The notes under the pieces are model-generated. The model did not search any database. It was not told where the DNA came from and saw nothing but the letters and a program-made list of their open reading frames with translations. Positions 15,129 to 22,782 of a stretch of DNA of 26,834 nucleotides are shown piece by piece. The translations under genes were made by a program, and so were the position numbers. Origin of the DNA: a virus; the IMG/VR virus record IMGVR_UViG_3300021438_000062, positions 1-26,834 of that record, one strand, 5' to 3'. Position 1 is the stretch's first letter. Every line of letters starts with the position of its first letter.

Positions 15129-15622
15129 GCGCTAACTCCGTGGTTTGCAAATTTACCGTGATATTTTTCTCGCGCTTCATACGCTACAAGGCCAGCCAAT
15201 TCAAGATCCTTGAAATATCCAAGACTTATGCTTTTGCCGTTTTTAATCACGCGCACCAACCATGCTTTCGTCTTTTTATGCCACGAAACTCCGGGGTATC
15301 CAGATGTATTGTTTTTTAGCGCCACACGATTGCATTGATTTTCGCTTCTGTTCGCGGGACGCAAATTTTCAATTCTGTTATCTGCTCTATCCATATTGGT
15401 GTGGTCAACTTCTTTCGGCAGATAGCCATGATGCAACAGAAAAATTAACCGATGCGCTTTATGAATCTTTCCAAGCCATGTGATGTGCCTGTATCCAGTT
15501 TTATGAATTGACCCAGCAAGCGTTCCAACCAGATATTTCTTGTTGTGATATGGAGCTTTGATCCAGTAAAGGTTGCCATCTTTATACTCAAAATATTCGG
15601 AGATAAGTGCTTGAGTAATCAT
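15125..15622 (-). CDS. HNH homing-type endonuclease with AP2-like DNA-binding domain
   Basis: This 165-residue protein has an HNH_3-type nuclease region: AHRLIFLLHHGYLPKEVDHT (His57, Asp73 and His74), followed by ADNRIENLRP (Asn86) and a final SENQCN (Asn95). Residues 103-159 form an AP2-like three-stranded domain (NNTSGYPGVSWHKK, then AWLVRV, then GYFKDLELAG) that binds DNA in related mobile endonucleases. Such enzymes cut genomes lacking the gene and spread by repair. It is a free-standing gene, with no visible intron, and it overlaps both neighbours by four bases (ATGA on each side). This unusually tight fit places it inside the late operon between fibre genes. All key residues appear present, so it may be active. 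Confidence 0.92.
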   Translation of the reverse strand: MITQALISEYFEYKDGNLYWIKAPYHNKKYLVGTLAGSIHKTGYRHITWLGKIHKAHRLIFLLHHGYLPKEVDHTNMDRADNRIENLRPANRSENQCNRVALKNNTSGYPGVSWHKKTKAWLVRVIKNGKSISLGYFKDLELAGLVAYEAREKYHGKFANHGVSA

Positions 15623-15951
15623 GCGTTTGCCAATGTTGTTACAGTTCCAGATGAACCTTTGTATTTTAAAGCACCAGACTCGACATATAAAACACCACCC
15701 CCAGAGGGCGTACCGCTTGGCGCCGCCGTACGATTTGCAATAAACATAACCAAAGTACCAGACGCAAATGACGTTCCGCCAATCCCTACGTTGCCAGAAC
15801 TATTTACCGTCACAAGATCCGTTACACTCCCGGCGTTCCCATTCCCAAGGCGTACCGTGCCGTCAGGTGTGCTGGGCTGATACCAAGTAAAGTTGTTCGT
15901 CGCGGTGAGCGACTGGCCGATCTGGCAGTTTAAAACCTTGACTGTACTCAT
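15619..15951 (-). CDS. Small fibre-type protein (C-terminal shaft or cap)
   Basis: This 110-residue protein begins MSTVKVLNCQIGQSLTATNN and contains repeated Gly, Ser and Thr-rich short strands (VTVNSSGNVGIGGTSF), a motif frequent in bacteriophage fibre shafts. It then has APSGTPSGGGVLYVESGALK and the closing GSSGTVTTLANA, a standard ending of fibre-associated proteins. The ATG overlaps the upstream stop by four bases, and its own stop overlaps the HNH start by four. It looks complete rather than truncated by the endonuclease. It may be a minor fibre or a tip module; there is no assembly domain or catalytic motif. Confidence 0.7.
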   Translation of the reverse strand: MSTVKVLNCQIGQSLTATNNFTWYQPSTPDGTVRLGNGNAGSVTDLVTVNSSGNVGIGGTSFASGTLVMFIANRTAAPSGTPSGGGVLYVESGALKYKGSSGTVTTLANA

Positions 15952-16166
15952 GGGATCGTCCTCAGAAACGCATCTACTTCTTCCTGCGTCATCACATTCC
16001 CATCAGGGTCTTGGAGTTCGACGCCTTCGGAGACTTCCCGCTTGAAGGTTTGGTAGTCGGTGTTGGCGGGGTCGAAGGGGATGAAGGCGTTGTCAGTGAG
16101 ACGCTCAAGATTTTGCCCAGTAATTTGATGCGTGTATTGGTCGATTACATTTATTAAACGATACAT
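15948..16166 (-). CDS. Small conserved-type tail-associated protein
   Basis: This 72-residue protein opens MYRLINVIDQYTHQITGQNL and contains DNAFIPFDPANTDYQTFKRE and a Pro and Asp-rich end. IPFDPANTDYQ is a recurrent motif in small phage proteins encoded after fibre genes, some annotated as fibre assembly proteins. It lies directly after the 412-residue fibre gene with no gap and overlaps the next start by four bases. A chaperone-like role for the adjacent fibre is plausible but not shown. Confidence 0.65.
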   Translation of the reverse strand: MYRLINVIDQYTHQITGQNLERLTDNAFIPFDPANTDYQTFKREVSEGVELQDPDGNVMTQEEVDAFLRTIP

Positions 16167-17405
16167 TTAAAGCTCCGAACTAAACGCCAACGGGCTATTT
16201 GTCAAAACTGATGGTCTACCATCCGCGCCGCTAGAAAACCCACCAAATTGAATTTTTGAAGCAGATGTTGTGCCTATAGAACCGCCAGACGCTGGAGCTG
16301 AAAATCCGGTTGTTTGTGATCCAGTCTGTGATTCTGATACGGTTGGATTTAGTGCGGTTGGCGCTGCTATGGCTGTGATTGTCGGCGCTGATCTCATTTC
16401 AACAGGATATGAACCGCTGAATCTTGCTGTTGATGCGGTATTAAAAACTCCAGCCCAACCGTTTGCACCAGACCAATAATACCTCTGACACAACGCCAGC
16501 TCAGTGCCGTAAAGCCTGTTCTCAAACGGTGTGGCCGTAGCGCCTTTTTCTAGCTGGACTCCGGTCACATACCATGTGGCTCCATTCGTGCCTACGACTG
16601 AGGTTGCGCCTGTGGCTGACCAGTATTGAGCGCCCGCCCATGAGCCTGCGGTTCCGCTGCTTGAAGAACCAACGCCTAAACCGAAAGTTACGAGAATCCC
16701 TGCGCCATTAGTTGTTAGCCATGTCCCGGAAGTATCTCCTGCTATGGTCACAGAAATCTGTGTCCAAGTGTTTGCTGAAGAAATGGAATACGAGAATGGA
16801 TACGATCTATTGAGGGCAGAATTTAATAATGACCCACCAAAGGTTCCCGTAAGGCTAGACCGAACCCAAAATGACAAAGTTACGGTTGCGGCGCTTGCTG
16901 TGCCCCATGCAAGATCAGAACAATTTAGACCTTCAATTGCTTGTTCAATAGAAAATAGATCAGACGCGCCTACCGAATAAGAAGATAGGGATGTAATCCC
17001 AAGATATTTAGTAAATCCAGCCGGAGGCGTTACTGAGCCAGCGTTTTGTTGGACAGAAAACTTGGAGGATTGCGTAAGCCTCATCTGCCATCTATCAACC
17101 GTATAGGTTTGATCCGCTGTGGGAGTCACACTCGCCCCAGCATTCCGCTGGTCAATCATCATCGCCCCATTGATGATCTTGTTTCGTATCCCGGCAAGCT
17201 GAGTGCTTGTAGGACCGGAGGTTGCTTCGACTGTGTTGCTTCCTGATGCGACTAGGGTTTTGTTGGTGAGGGTTTCTGTCCCGGCAATTGTTGCAACCGT
17301 TCCAGTAGCGCTAGGTAGCGTAAGCGTTAAGTTTGACGCAGTAGACGGTGTAGTTACAGTGACAGACCCGCCACCAGCCGATGCAAGTTTTAAATTACCA
17401 GACAT
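16167..17405 (-). CDS. Tail fibre with phage-type receptor-binding body
   Basis: This 412-residue protein has a short shaft (residues 1-70, with VTVTTPSTASNLTLTLPSAT and TETLTNKTL). From about residue 75 comes IRNKIINGAMMIDQRNAGAS, then YTVDRW and SIEQAIEGLN, then LSFWVRSSLTGTF, with WYVTGVQLEKGATATPFENR near residues 280-300. This ordered set is found in many phage and prophage fibre proteins and forms a beta-rich body that resembles carbohydrate-binding modules (two large strand clusters separated by loops). The C-terminal 110 residues are variable in such families. The gene abuts the 869-residue fibre gene and is followed by a small assembly-type gene. Receptor binding is inferred. Confidence 0.82.
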   Translation of the reverse strand: MSGNLKLASAGGGSVTVTTPSTASNLTLTLPSATGTVATIAGTETLTNKTLVASGSNTVEATSGPTSTQLAGIRNKIINGAMMIDQRNAGASVTPTADQTYTVDRWQMRLTQSSKFSVQQNAGSVTPPAGFTKYLGITSLSSYSVGASDLFSIEQAIEGLNCSDLAWGTASAATVTLSFWVRSSLTGTFGGSLLNSALNRSYPFSYSISSANTWTQISVTIAGDTSGTWLTTNGAGILVTFGLGVGSSSSGTAGSWAGAQYWSATGATSVVGTNGATWYVTGVQLEKGATATPFENRLYGTELALCQRYYWSGANGWAGVFNTASTARFSGSYPVEMRSAPTITAIAAPTALNPTVSESQTGSQTTGFSAPASGGSIGTTSASKIQFGGFSSGADGRPSVLTNSPLAFSSEL

Positions 17406-20015
17406 TTACACCACCACCCAGGTTGATCCAGAAGGAACAGTGACTGTTTGACCAGACGCAACTGTTATTGGTCCTGCACTCATTGCATTACTTCCTGATG
17501 GAATTGAATAACTTGCCGCTACAGTAGCGCTATTAACAATTATACCATTTGCGGCAATAACTTCTTGTGCTTGCAGTTCGCCAGTTGAAGGCTTGTACAA
17601 AAGATTTGCATTGCCAGTATAGATTGTGCTTACGGTTCCAGTAGTGGCATTTGCAAATAGCGGATACAAATTACTAGATGTTGACGTATCATTGCTAATT
17701 GAAACCGCCGATCCGCTAGTTGCGCTTAATGTGCCTCCAGCAAACGTAAGATTTGATCCAATTGTTACATTGCTAAATCCGCCTGATCCGTTGCCGTAGA
17801 GGATAGATGTACCGGATGTAGCAGAAAAACTGCCAGCAACAGAAACAGTCCAAGACGCATACGTTCCTGATCCACCAGTGTTGTCAACATTGACTACAAG
17901 AGTTGTTCCAGAGAACGCCGTAATGACACCTTCCATGAAGTTTGCTGGCGTAACGCTGTAGGCCAAGCGTACTCTGGTTCCAACAGTAAATGCAGTTGCT
18001 GTTGAGCCAAGATTGGTCGTAAATGTCTTAGAACCAGTGCCAATCGTTGTTGACGTAGAACTAGTCAGACCATAATAACCAATGCCAATCTGTGCTTGTT
18101 GACATGCAGTAACAATAACGCCAGGAGTTTCTGGAGTGACTGGAGTTGTACCCGCAGGAAGCGTTTCAATATAAACCTGTGTGCTTTCCGGTTGCCACAT
18201 GATCTCAAAGAAATCATTAGCAGCAGCAGTAAAGACGTAATTGACCGCCGCAATAAGCTGACCGTGAATGCCTCCATGCGATCCGACCACGGCATACTGG
18301 CTATTTGAGTCAGCAACGTCACCGGTTACACCGCTATCGTTCTTTCTCAGCCATACATTGACGTTGTGAATTGATGTGTCAGTGTTTGTAAACTGAATGG
18401 AATACTGAAGGTTGTATACGCCAGCATTTGCAAACGTAACACGCGTCGGATTGCCTGATCCATCGTTAGCAATGCTTACGCCATTAGCTTCAAACGTGTG
18501 ATTTATCTTAATTGGGTACGCAGTAGTCGTATTGGCCGCTGTCTGCGTTGCGTTCGTATCGTAAAAAGATCCGTAATAGCCTGGAGAACCAACAATTGAC
18601 GTAGTGGCGTTGGCATTAAGCACACCAGAAGAGAACGTCATGTTGGAGCCGATAGATACATTACTGAATCCGCCAGCACCGTTGCCATACAGAATTGAGG
18701 TTCCAGACGTTGCCGGTGCATAGTCAGTGCCTGAGACAGCAGCAGAAACACCAGTACCGTTGCCCTTGAGAAGCCCAGTAACAGATGTTGAAAGCGTAAT
18801 GGCTGGAGTGGTTGTGCTATTCGCTACCGTGCCAGCAAAGCCATTAGCGGAGACAACAGAGACATCAGTCACCGTACCACCACCGCCAGTGACAGCAGCA
18901 AGCGTACCGGCAGAATATGTTAGACCAGATCCAACCGTGACGTTAGAGAATCCGCCAGAGCCGTTGTTAGCCAGTAACTGTGCGTTAGTTCCAGTAGTTG
19001 CAGCCGCATAATCAGTACCAGCAGTTGCTGAACTAAATCCGCCAGATCCATTACCTTTAAGAATTGATGTGCCAGTTGTTGCTGGTGCGTAATCTGTTCC
19101 AGAAACAGCAGCACTAATTGCAGTACCATTTCCTTTAAGCAATCCAGTAACAGTTGTGCTTAAAGTAATCGCTGGAGTTGTTGTGGACGTTGCAACCGTG
19201 CCAGCAAGCCCATTTGCAGTAACAACAGATACGTTTGTTACGGTCCCGCCAGCAGCGGAACTGGAAAGAGTGCCACCAGCAAATGTAAGACCAGAACCGA
19301 CAGTAACATTAGAGAAGCCACCAGCACCGTTACCGTACAAAATACTAGTGCCGCTAGTAGCTGGCGCATAATCAGTACCAGATACTGCCGCAGCGAATGC
19401 GCTTGTACCATTGCCTTTTACCAGACCAGTAAGTGTAGTCACACCAGTGCCGCCTCTAGCGACTGACAACGTGCCAGTTGTGCCAGCAACAATAGGCAAA
19501 CCAGAGCAGTTTGTTAAGGTTCCTGATGTCGGAGTGCCTAGGATTGGCGTAATTAACGTTGGCGTATCAGCAAATACAAGCGCACCGGAGCCAGTTTCGT
19601 CAGTAACAGCGCTTCTTAAATTTAAACTGCTAGGAACAGCAAGAAACGCAGCAACACCAGTACCAAGACCAGAAATACCAGTGCTAACTGGTAATCCTGT
19701 GCAATTTGTCAATGTGCCTGAGCTTGGAGTGCCAAGAGCGCCGTTAGGAACTAAATAATCAACGCCAGCAATAGCGTTAGTGAAAAGCCCTGCAACAGCC
19801 TTTTGCATTCCAGATGCAGTCGTAAGTGTTAGCGCACTAAATTGTGCCGTACTGGGCGTTACAGAGCCAATAGCGCCTGGACTTGGCAGAACTGCTTGTA
19901 CGATCTGATTAAGAGTAGCTTTCTGGGTAACACCAGAATGAACAATAGGCGCGACATCCGCCGCTGGAGAGAACGTACTTGCGGCTGGAAGCTGAGAGAT
20001 TTTGACGTTTGACAT
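17406..20015 (-). CDS. Large repetitive fibre with jelly-roll domain
   Basis: This 869-residue protein opens MSNVKISQLPAASTFSPAAD, a common fibre start. Residues about 196-469 hold repeated units: LKGNG followed by AVSGTDYAPAT, and SILYGNGAGGFSNV followed by GS, TF and GGTL. A further copy lies at 732-766. Residues about 478-642 form a TNF/C1q-like jelly-roll (TAYPIKINHTFEANGVSI, FANAGVYNLQYSIQF, VNVWLRKN, FFEIMWQ). Residues 645-729 form another beta domain (FTVGTRVRLAYSVTPANFME to GSGTYASW). The end (about 775-869) contains LLYKPSTGELQA and a Val, Thr and Ser-rich tail ending GSTWVVV, a frequent fibre cap. It probably trimerises as a long host-contacting fibre. It follows a small gene of unknown role. 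Confidence 0.85.
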   Translation of the reverse strand: MSNVKISQLPAASTFSPAADVAPIVHSGVTQKATLNQIVQAVLPSPGAIGSVTPSTAQFSALTLTTASGMQKAVAGLFTNAIAGVDYLVPNGALGTPSSGTLTNCTGLPVSTGISGLGTGVAAFLAVPSSLNLRSAVTDETGSGALVFADTPTLITPILGTPTSGTLTNCSGLPIVAGTTGTLSVARGGTGVTTLTGLVKGNGTSAFAAAVSGTDYAPATSGTSILYGNGAGGFSNVTVGSGLTFAGGTLSSSAAGGTVTNVSVVTANGLAGTVATSTTTPAITLSTTVTGLLKGNGTAISAAVSGTDYAPATTGTSILKGNGSGGFSSATAGTDYAAATTGTNAQLLANNGSGGFSNVTVGSGLTYSAGTLAAVTGGGGTVTDVSVVSANGFAGTVANSTTTPAITLSTSVTGLLKGNGTGVSAAVSGTDYAPATSGTSILYGNGAGGFSNVSIGSNMTFSSGVLNANATTSIVGSPGYYGSFYDTNATQTAANTTTAYPIKINHTFEANGVSIANDGSGNPTRVTFANAGVYNLQYSIQFTNTDTSIHNVNVWLRKNDSGVTGDVADSNSQYAVVGSHGGIHGQLIAAVNYVFTAAANDFFEIMWQPESTQVYIETLPAGTTPVTPETPGVIVTACQQAQIGIGYYGLTSSTSTTIGTGSKTFTTNLGSTATAFTVGTRVRLAYSVTPANFMEGVITAFSGTTLVVNVDNTGGSGTYASWTVSVAGSFSATSGTSILYGNGSGGFSNVTIGSNLTFAGGTLSATSGSAVSISNDTSTSSNLYPLFANATTGTVSTIYTGNANLLYKPSTGELQAQEVIAANGIIVNSATVAASYSIPSGSNAMSAGPITVASGQTVTVPSGSTWVVV
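17718..17822 (-). repeat. Detached copy of the fibre repeat unit
   Basis: This stretch encodes SGTSILYGNGSGGFSNVTIG followed by SNLTFAGGTLSA (residues about 732-766), nearly the same as the units at 18609-19430. It lies after the jelly-roll domain, showing that the domain was inserted between repeat units or that a unit moved. Confidence 0.8.
18609..19430 (-). repeat. Fibre shaft repeat array
   Basis: Residues about 196-469 of the large fibre contain three GLxKGNG...AVSGTDYAPAT units, three full YGNG or NNGSGGFSNV units, one partial unit, and two VSVVxANGxAGTVAxSTTTP units. Sequence differs between copies at DNA level, so the array is old or has been under selection for coding change. Confidence 0.85.
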
Positions 20016-20061
20016 CGCTAACCTACTATCGGTAAGGAATGGGCGTTATACCCAGAAATAA

Positions 20062-20259
20062 CTAATCAGACTTTGGTTTGCGCCCTCTTCTTGGCGTTTC
20101 ACTAATTTCTTCCAATTCTACTACATTCAGATACTTTTCGTACCATTCAGCACTGGTTATGTAACCAAGCGCTTGCAATTCTTTGAGATGTGATTCATCA
20201 GTTGCAATCTTGATGTCATTGTAATCTTCAAGATGCACTGCACATGGAAAATCAATCAT
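20062..20259 (-). CDS. Small hypothetical protein with basic C-terminal RRGRKPK tail
   Basis: This 65-residue protein begins MIDFPCAVHLEDYNDIKIAT and has EWYEKYLNVVELEEISE followed by TPRRGRKPKSD. TAGGAGT lies about seven bases before the ATG. The end is strongly basic; an AT-hook-like GRKPK might bind DNA, but such short tails also occur in phage structural genes. It sits between a terminator (just upstream) and the large fibre gene, so it would be the first gene of the downstream transcript. I do not recognise a family with known function. Confidence 0.6.
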   Translation of the reverse strand: MIDFPCAVHLEDYNDIKIATDESHLKELQALGYITSAEWYEKYLNVVELEEISETPRRGRKPKSD

Positions 20260-20270
20260 TCTTTACTCCT

Positions 20271-20298
20271 AATAAGAAAAGAGGGGCCGAAGCCCCTC
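20271..20298 (-). terminator. Strong rho-independent terminator after the decoration gene
   Basis: On the minus strand a perfect seven-pair stem (GAGGGGC with GCCCCTC) closes a UUCG tetraloop and is followed by TTTTCTTATT. This is a textbook intrinsic terminator in the direction of the late genes. It lies 14 bases after the 122-residue gene and before the small gene at 20062-20259. Confidence 0.92.
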
Positions 20299-20311
20299 AG
20301 TTCCAACCTTT

Positions 20312-20680
20312 TTACGGGTTTGTTCCAGCAACGATACCGACGTTATTGAACTTCGTAACACCGAAGTCAGACTGTACCGGATAAGACCTAGCAACATATA
20401 CCAGATAGGTATCAGCCGCAGGCGTTGCAGATGAGCCAGAGTTGCTATACACAACAGACAGCGTGTTGGCTGCTGAAACGTAAGCATTGACAATCGCAAG
20501 ACCTGAGCCAGGCGTTACTGAGGGGTTGACAGACACAAAGTCACCAACAGCGATGCCAGAAACCGTGAAGGTCTGAGTGGTAATACCAGCCGCAGCAGCG
20601 GAAGGAGTTACAGCAACAGACAGTACGGCCTGACCGCGTTGAATGCTTGGAGTGACGATATTAGGACCAGGATTAGACAT
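20312..20680 (-). CDS. Putative head decoration or minor capsid protein
   Basis: This 122-residue protein opens MSNPGPNIVTPSIQRGQAVL and is built of short Val, Thr and Ser-rich strands, with a central GDFVSVNPSVTPGSGL and AANTLSVVYSNSGSSAT, and a terminal YLVYVARSYPVQSDF. Similar short beta proteins directly after the coat gene are common in podoviruses and are often capsid decoration or minor head proteins. GGAGG lies ahead of its ATG, close after the coat stop, and a strong terminator follows, so it would be made at high level with the coat. The decoration role is inferred from position. Confidence 0.6.
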   Translation of the reverse strand: MSNPGPNIVTPSIQRGQAVLSVAVTPSAAAAGITTQTFTVSGIAVGDFVSVNPSVTPGSGLAIVNAYVSAANTLSVVYSNSGSSATPAADTYLVYVARSYPVQSDFGVTKFNNVGIVAGTNP

Positions 20681-20692
20681 AGTAACCTCCTA

Positions 20693-21946
20693 TTAACCAG
20701 TTACGCGGGTAGCGAGTTCGGGATAGACGGTTGACCAGCCGTAAAGAACGTCAAGACGGCAAGGCAACTGGTCAGAGTTGATGTCGTACTGACGAACAAG
20801 ACGGATGCTCACGCCATCTGCTGATGCGCGACCGGCCATGTCAACACCCTGCGGCAGAATAAGATCAGCCGTACCAAATGCAAACGCATCCTTGTGGAAT
20901 GCAATCGCGTTCGGGTAAGAAGATCCGTTAGAACCAGAGATGACAGAAGCGTTGCCGCTGGGAATAGACCCAGTGGTGCTAGTTACGTTCTGGAACTGGC
21001 CAGAGAAGACCGGAGTCGGGAACACAGAAAGAGTCTGTGAAGAACCAGTACCGGTAACGCCAGCAGTAAGAACGAAGTTACGCAGTGCGCCAGTAGACTG
21101 ACGGTTCTGCGGGTTGACTGCATATACACCAGGAATGGTGAATACAGTACCAGCAGTCAGCGTCTTGCCGTTGGTAATGGTTGCAGTCAGAGAGAATGCA
21201 GTCTGTGCATTGGTCTGAACTGAGCCACCAGCCTGTGCAGCAACTGCCAGAGTGTCAGTGCCGACAATGAACGTACCGGAGGTGAAGTTACCTACGTTCT
21301 GATCCATTGCAAAGTTGAAGCCCAAGGTAGAGTCACCAAGCGCACCCTTTTCAAAGATGCGAGAGATAACACCCTGCGGATTAAACAGATTGGTAAGACC
21401 AGAAACGATGCCAACTTCTACAGTCGGATCGACAACAAAATGACGCTCTTCGTCAACCGGAGCAGCTTCCTGATTCAGACGAGCACGAGCAGCAAGAATA
21501 GCCGCCGTAGACTGTGCCTGAGTCGGAGTGCCGGTCAGCTGACCAGGAGTACCAACAAGGTTGTAAACATTCAGGAACTGCTGAAGACCGTCATAGTCGA
21601 TCTTATTTGCAACAGCCGCAACAGCAGGCTTGATGAAACGATCAGAGAAATCGCTGATGTTCATCGTGAGATCCTGAGTCGTAAACGCCATGTCTACGCC
21701 GAACTGGGTTCCCAGGGTCAGCGGTACATAGGTTTCAACAGAGGACTCAACCTGAAGCGCAGGACCGGTACGACCGACATAACGCGGGGGTTTACGCAGA
21801 TTGATAGTGGTGCCGATTTTCGCACCTTCCTGAGCAAATTTGTCATCGTACTGACGAGACACTGCGCGCGTAAAAACCAACTGGTTTGTCAATACTCGCA
21901 ATGCTTCGTTAGTAATCATTGAAATAGTGAGTAACTGATTACTCAT
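20693..21946 (-). CDS. Major capsid protein, P22 coat (gp5)-like
   Basis: This is 417 residues from the ATG at 21946 (P22 gp5 has 430). A TTG start at 21958 would put the ribosome site GGAGG inside the gene; GGAGG five bases before this ATG decides the start. The opening LTISMITNEALRVLTNQLVF, YDDKFAQEGAKIGTTINLRK, PLTLGTQFGVDMAFTTQDL, IDYDGLQQF and RHFVVDPTVEV match the P22 coat family. A central beta-rich stretch (about residues 235-310, with TFIVGTDTLAVAAQAG and VNPQNRQSTG) fits the inserted I-domain. The end has LDVLYGWSTVYPELATRVTG. It forms the capsid shell on the scaffold encoded nearby. Confidence 0.93.
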   Translation of the reverse strand: MSNQLLTISMITNEALRVLTNQLVFTRAVSRQYDDKFAQEGAKIGTTINLRKPPRYVGRTGPALQVESSVETYVPLTLGTQFGVDMAFTTQDLTMNISDFSDRFIKPAVAAVANKIDYDGLQQFLNVYNLVGTPGQLTGTPTQAQSTAAILAARARLNQEAAPVDEERHFVVDPTVEVGIVSGLTNLFNPQGVISRIFEKGALGDSTLGFNFAMDQNVGNFTSGTFIVGTDTLAVAAQAGGSVQTNAQTAFSLTATITNGKTLTAGTVFTIPGVYAVNPQNRQSTGALRNFVLTAGVTGTGSSQTLSVFPTPVFSGQFQNVTSTTGSIPSGNASVISGSNGSSYPNAIAFHKDAFAFGTADLILPQGVDMAGRASADGVSIRLVRQYDINSDQLPCRLDVLYGWSTVYPELATRVTG

Positions 21947-21950
21947 GATT

Positions 21951-21956
21951 ACCTCC
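21951..21956 (-). promoter_or_regulatory. Ribosome binding site of the coat gene
   Basis: On the minus strand GGAGGT is followed by AATC and the coat ATG, an ideal spacing. It fits the high expression expected of a coat protein and places the start at 21946. Confidence 0.85.
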
Positions 21957-21958
21957 AA

Positions 21959-22079
21959 AAATGGAAAGATTAAAAGGTTACTAGCCTTATAAAGTTTCCA
22001 GAGCAGAGGCCGACTCCTTGAATGGCTCTAGATACGCCGCAAAACCCAACTAAGGCCAACTTAGGTTCTGGTAGCGCAC
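21959..22079 (-). other. 121-base leader between GIY-YIG endonuclease and coat gene
   Basis: No gene is visible in this leader. On the minus strand it holds a five-pair hairpin (CTAAG with CTTAG, 22050-22064), a second possible stem (AGAGC with GCTCT, 22000-22029), and an AT-rich TTTATAAGG element (near 21985-21993) that resembles a -10 box. No good -35 box accompanies it, so a promoter is only possible. A start for coat transcription would make sense here because of the terminator after the scaffold gene. Confidence 0.3.
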
Positions 22080-22748
22080 TTATATCACTTGTCTTTTGTT
22101 TTGTAAAGCAATCCGAAATGCAGCCGCATCAAGTAGACTTTTAAAGTTTCCGTAAAAAGTTGTTTTCCCACGAAAGCATTCAACCACTTTCCAGCACTTT
22201 TGAGATTCAACCCAATTGACTCCGGCCAACCCAATTCCGCTTCCTGATTTTGGCTTTCCAACTCGCGCTAAAGATAAGTTAATTGAATGCTCTTTTGATT
22301 TTGATTTTCCTTTAGCTGCGTTGCTCATTTTGAGCCTTGTTTGTTCTGTGTTTTTACGCCCAATCCGATGCGTGTTTAATCTTTCATTGACCTGATGACC
22401 TTCTTCTGTGGAATAAAATTTTTTTAACTTAGCCGCTCTTTTGTCTTTTGTTTGTTGTGTCTGCTTAAAGCCGCTATGTCCTTCACCACCATTAGTCAAA
22501 TTAACTAAGCACACTCCGTCATGCTTAAATTGTTTGATATAAATTTTTTCTAAATCAAACGCTTGCGACTCATTAAGGCAATTTACGATATCAACAATAA
22601 TGTTATTTTTACCGTACTTTGCAACAATGTTTTTGTGCCATTGTGTGCGTTTTGAAAATTGATAAGCGCGATTGCCTGTGCCTTTACCAACATAAAAAGG
22701 CGTTCCATCAGGCTTCTTGTGAATGTAGACGTAGAACTGCTTGTGCAT
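22080..22748 (-). CDS. GIY-YIG homing endonuclease with NUMOD3 and AP2-like modules
   Basis: I chose the ATG at 22748 (222 residues) because GGTGAT precedes it and the nuclease domain starts at once; an ATG at 22772 would add eight residues. FYVYIHKKPDGTPFYVGKGT carries the GIY and YIG-type motifs (Tyr6-Tyr8, Tyr19-Val-Gly21), with Arg27 and catalytic Glu67 in LEKIYIKQF and Asn83 before TNGGEGHSG. Residues about 91-170 have NUMOD3-like DNA-binding repeats (HSGFKQTQQTKDK, RKNTEQTRLKMSNAAKGK, LARVGKPKSG). The end (about 173-212) resembles an AP2 domain (GVNW, CWKVVE, NFKSLLDAAA). It lies between scaffold and coat, a free-standing mobile gene. Base composition looks more A and T rich than its neighbours. 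Confidence 0.92.
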   Translation of the reverse strand: MHKQFYVYIHKKPDGTPFYVGKGTGNRAYQFSKRTQWHKNIVAKYGKNNIIVDIVNCLNESQAFDLEKIYIKQFKHDGVCLVNLTNGGEGHSGFKQTQQTKDKRAAKLKKFYSTEEGHQVNERLNTHRIGRKNTEQTRLKMSNAAKGKSKSKEHSINLSLARVGKPKSGSGIGLAGVNWVESQKCWKVVECFRGKTTFYGNFKSLLDAAAFRIALQNKRQVI

Positions 22749-22782
22749 AAGATCACCATCACGATAGGTCACGCATGAAGAA

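Noticed and set aside
15619-15951. Fibre gene truncated by HNH insertion
   Set aside because: The protein ends with the standard fibre-type ending TVTTLANA and an exact stop, so it looks complete.
2552-20015. Diversity-generating retroelement acting on the fibres
   Set aside because: There is no reverse transcriptase, and no template/variable repeat pair with adenine-biased differences was seen. The internal repeats are shaft units.
21975-22010. Coat promoter with TTTATAAGG as -10 box
   Set aside because: No acceptable -35 box lies at the usual distance; I mention it as possible only.
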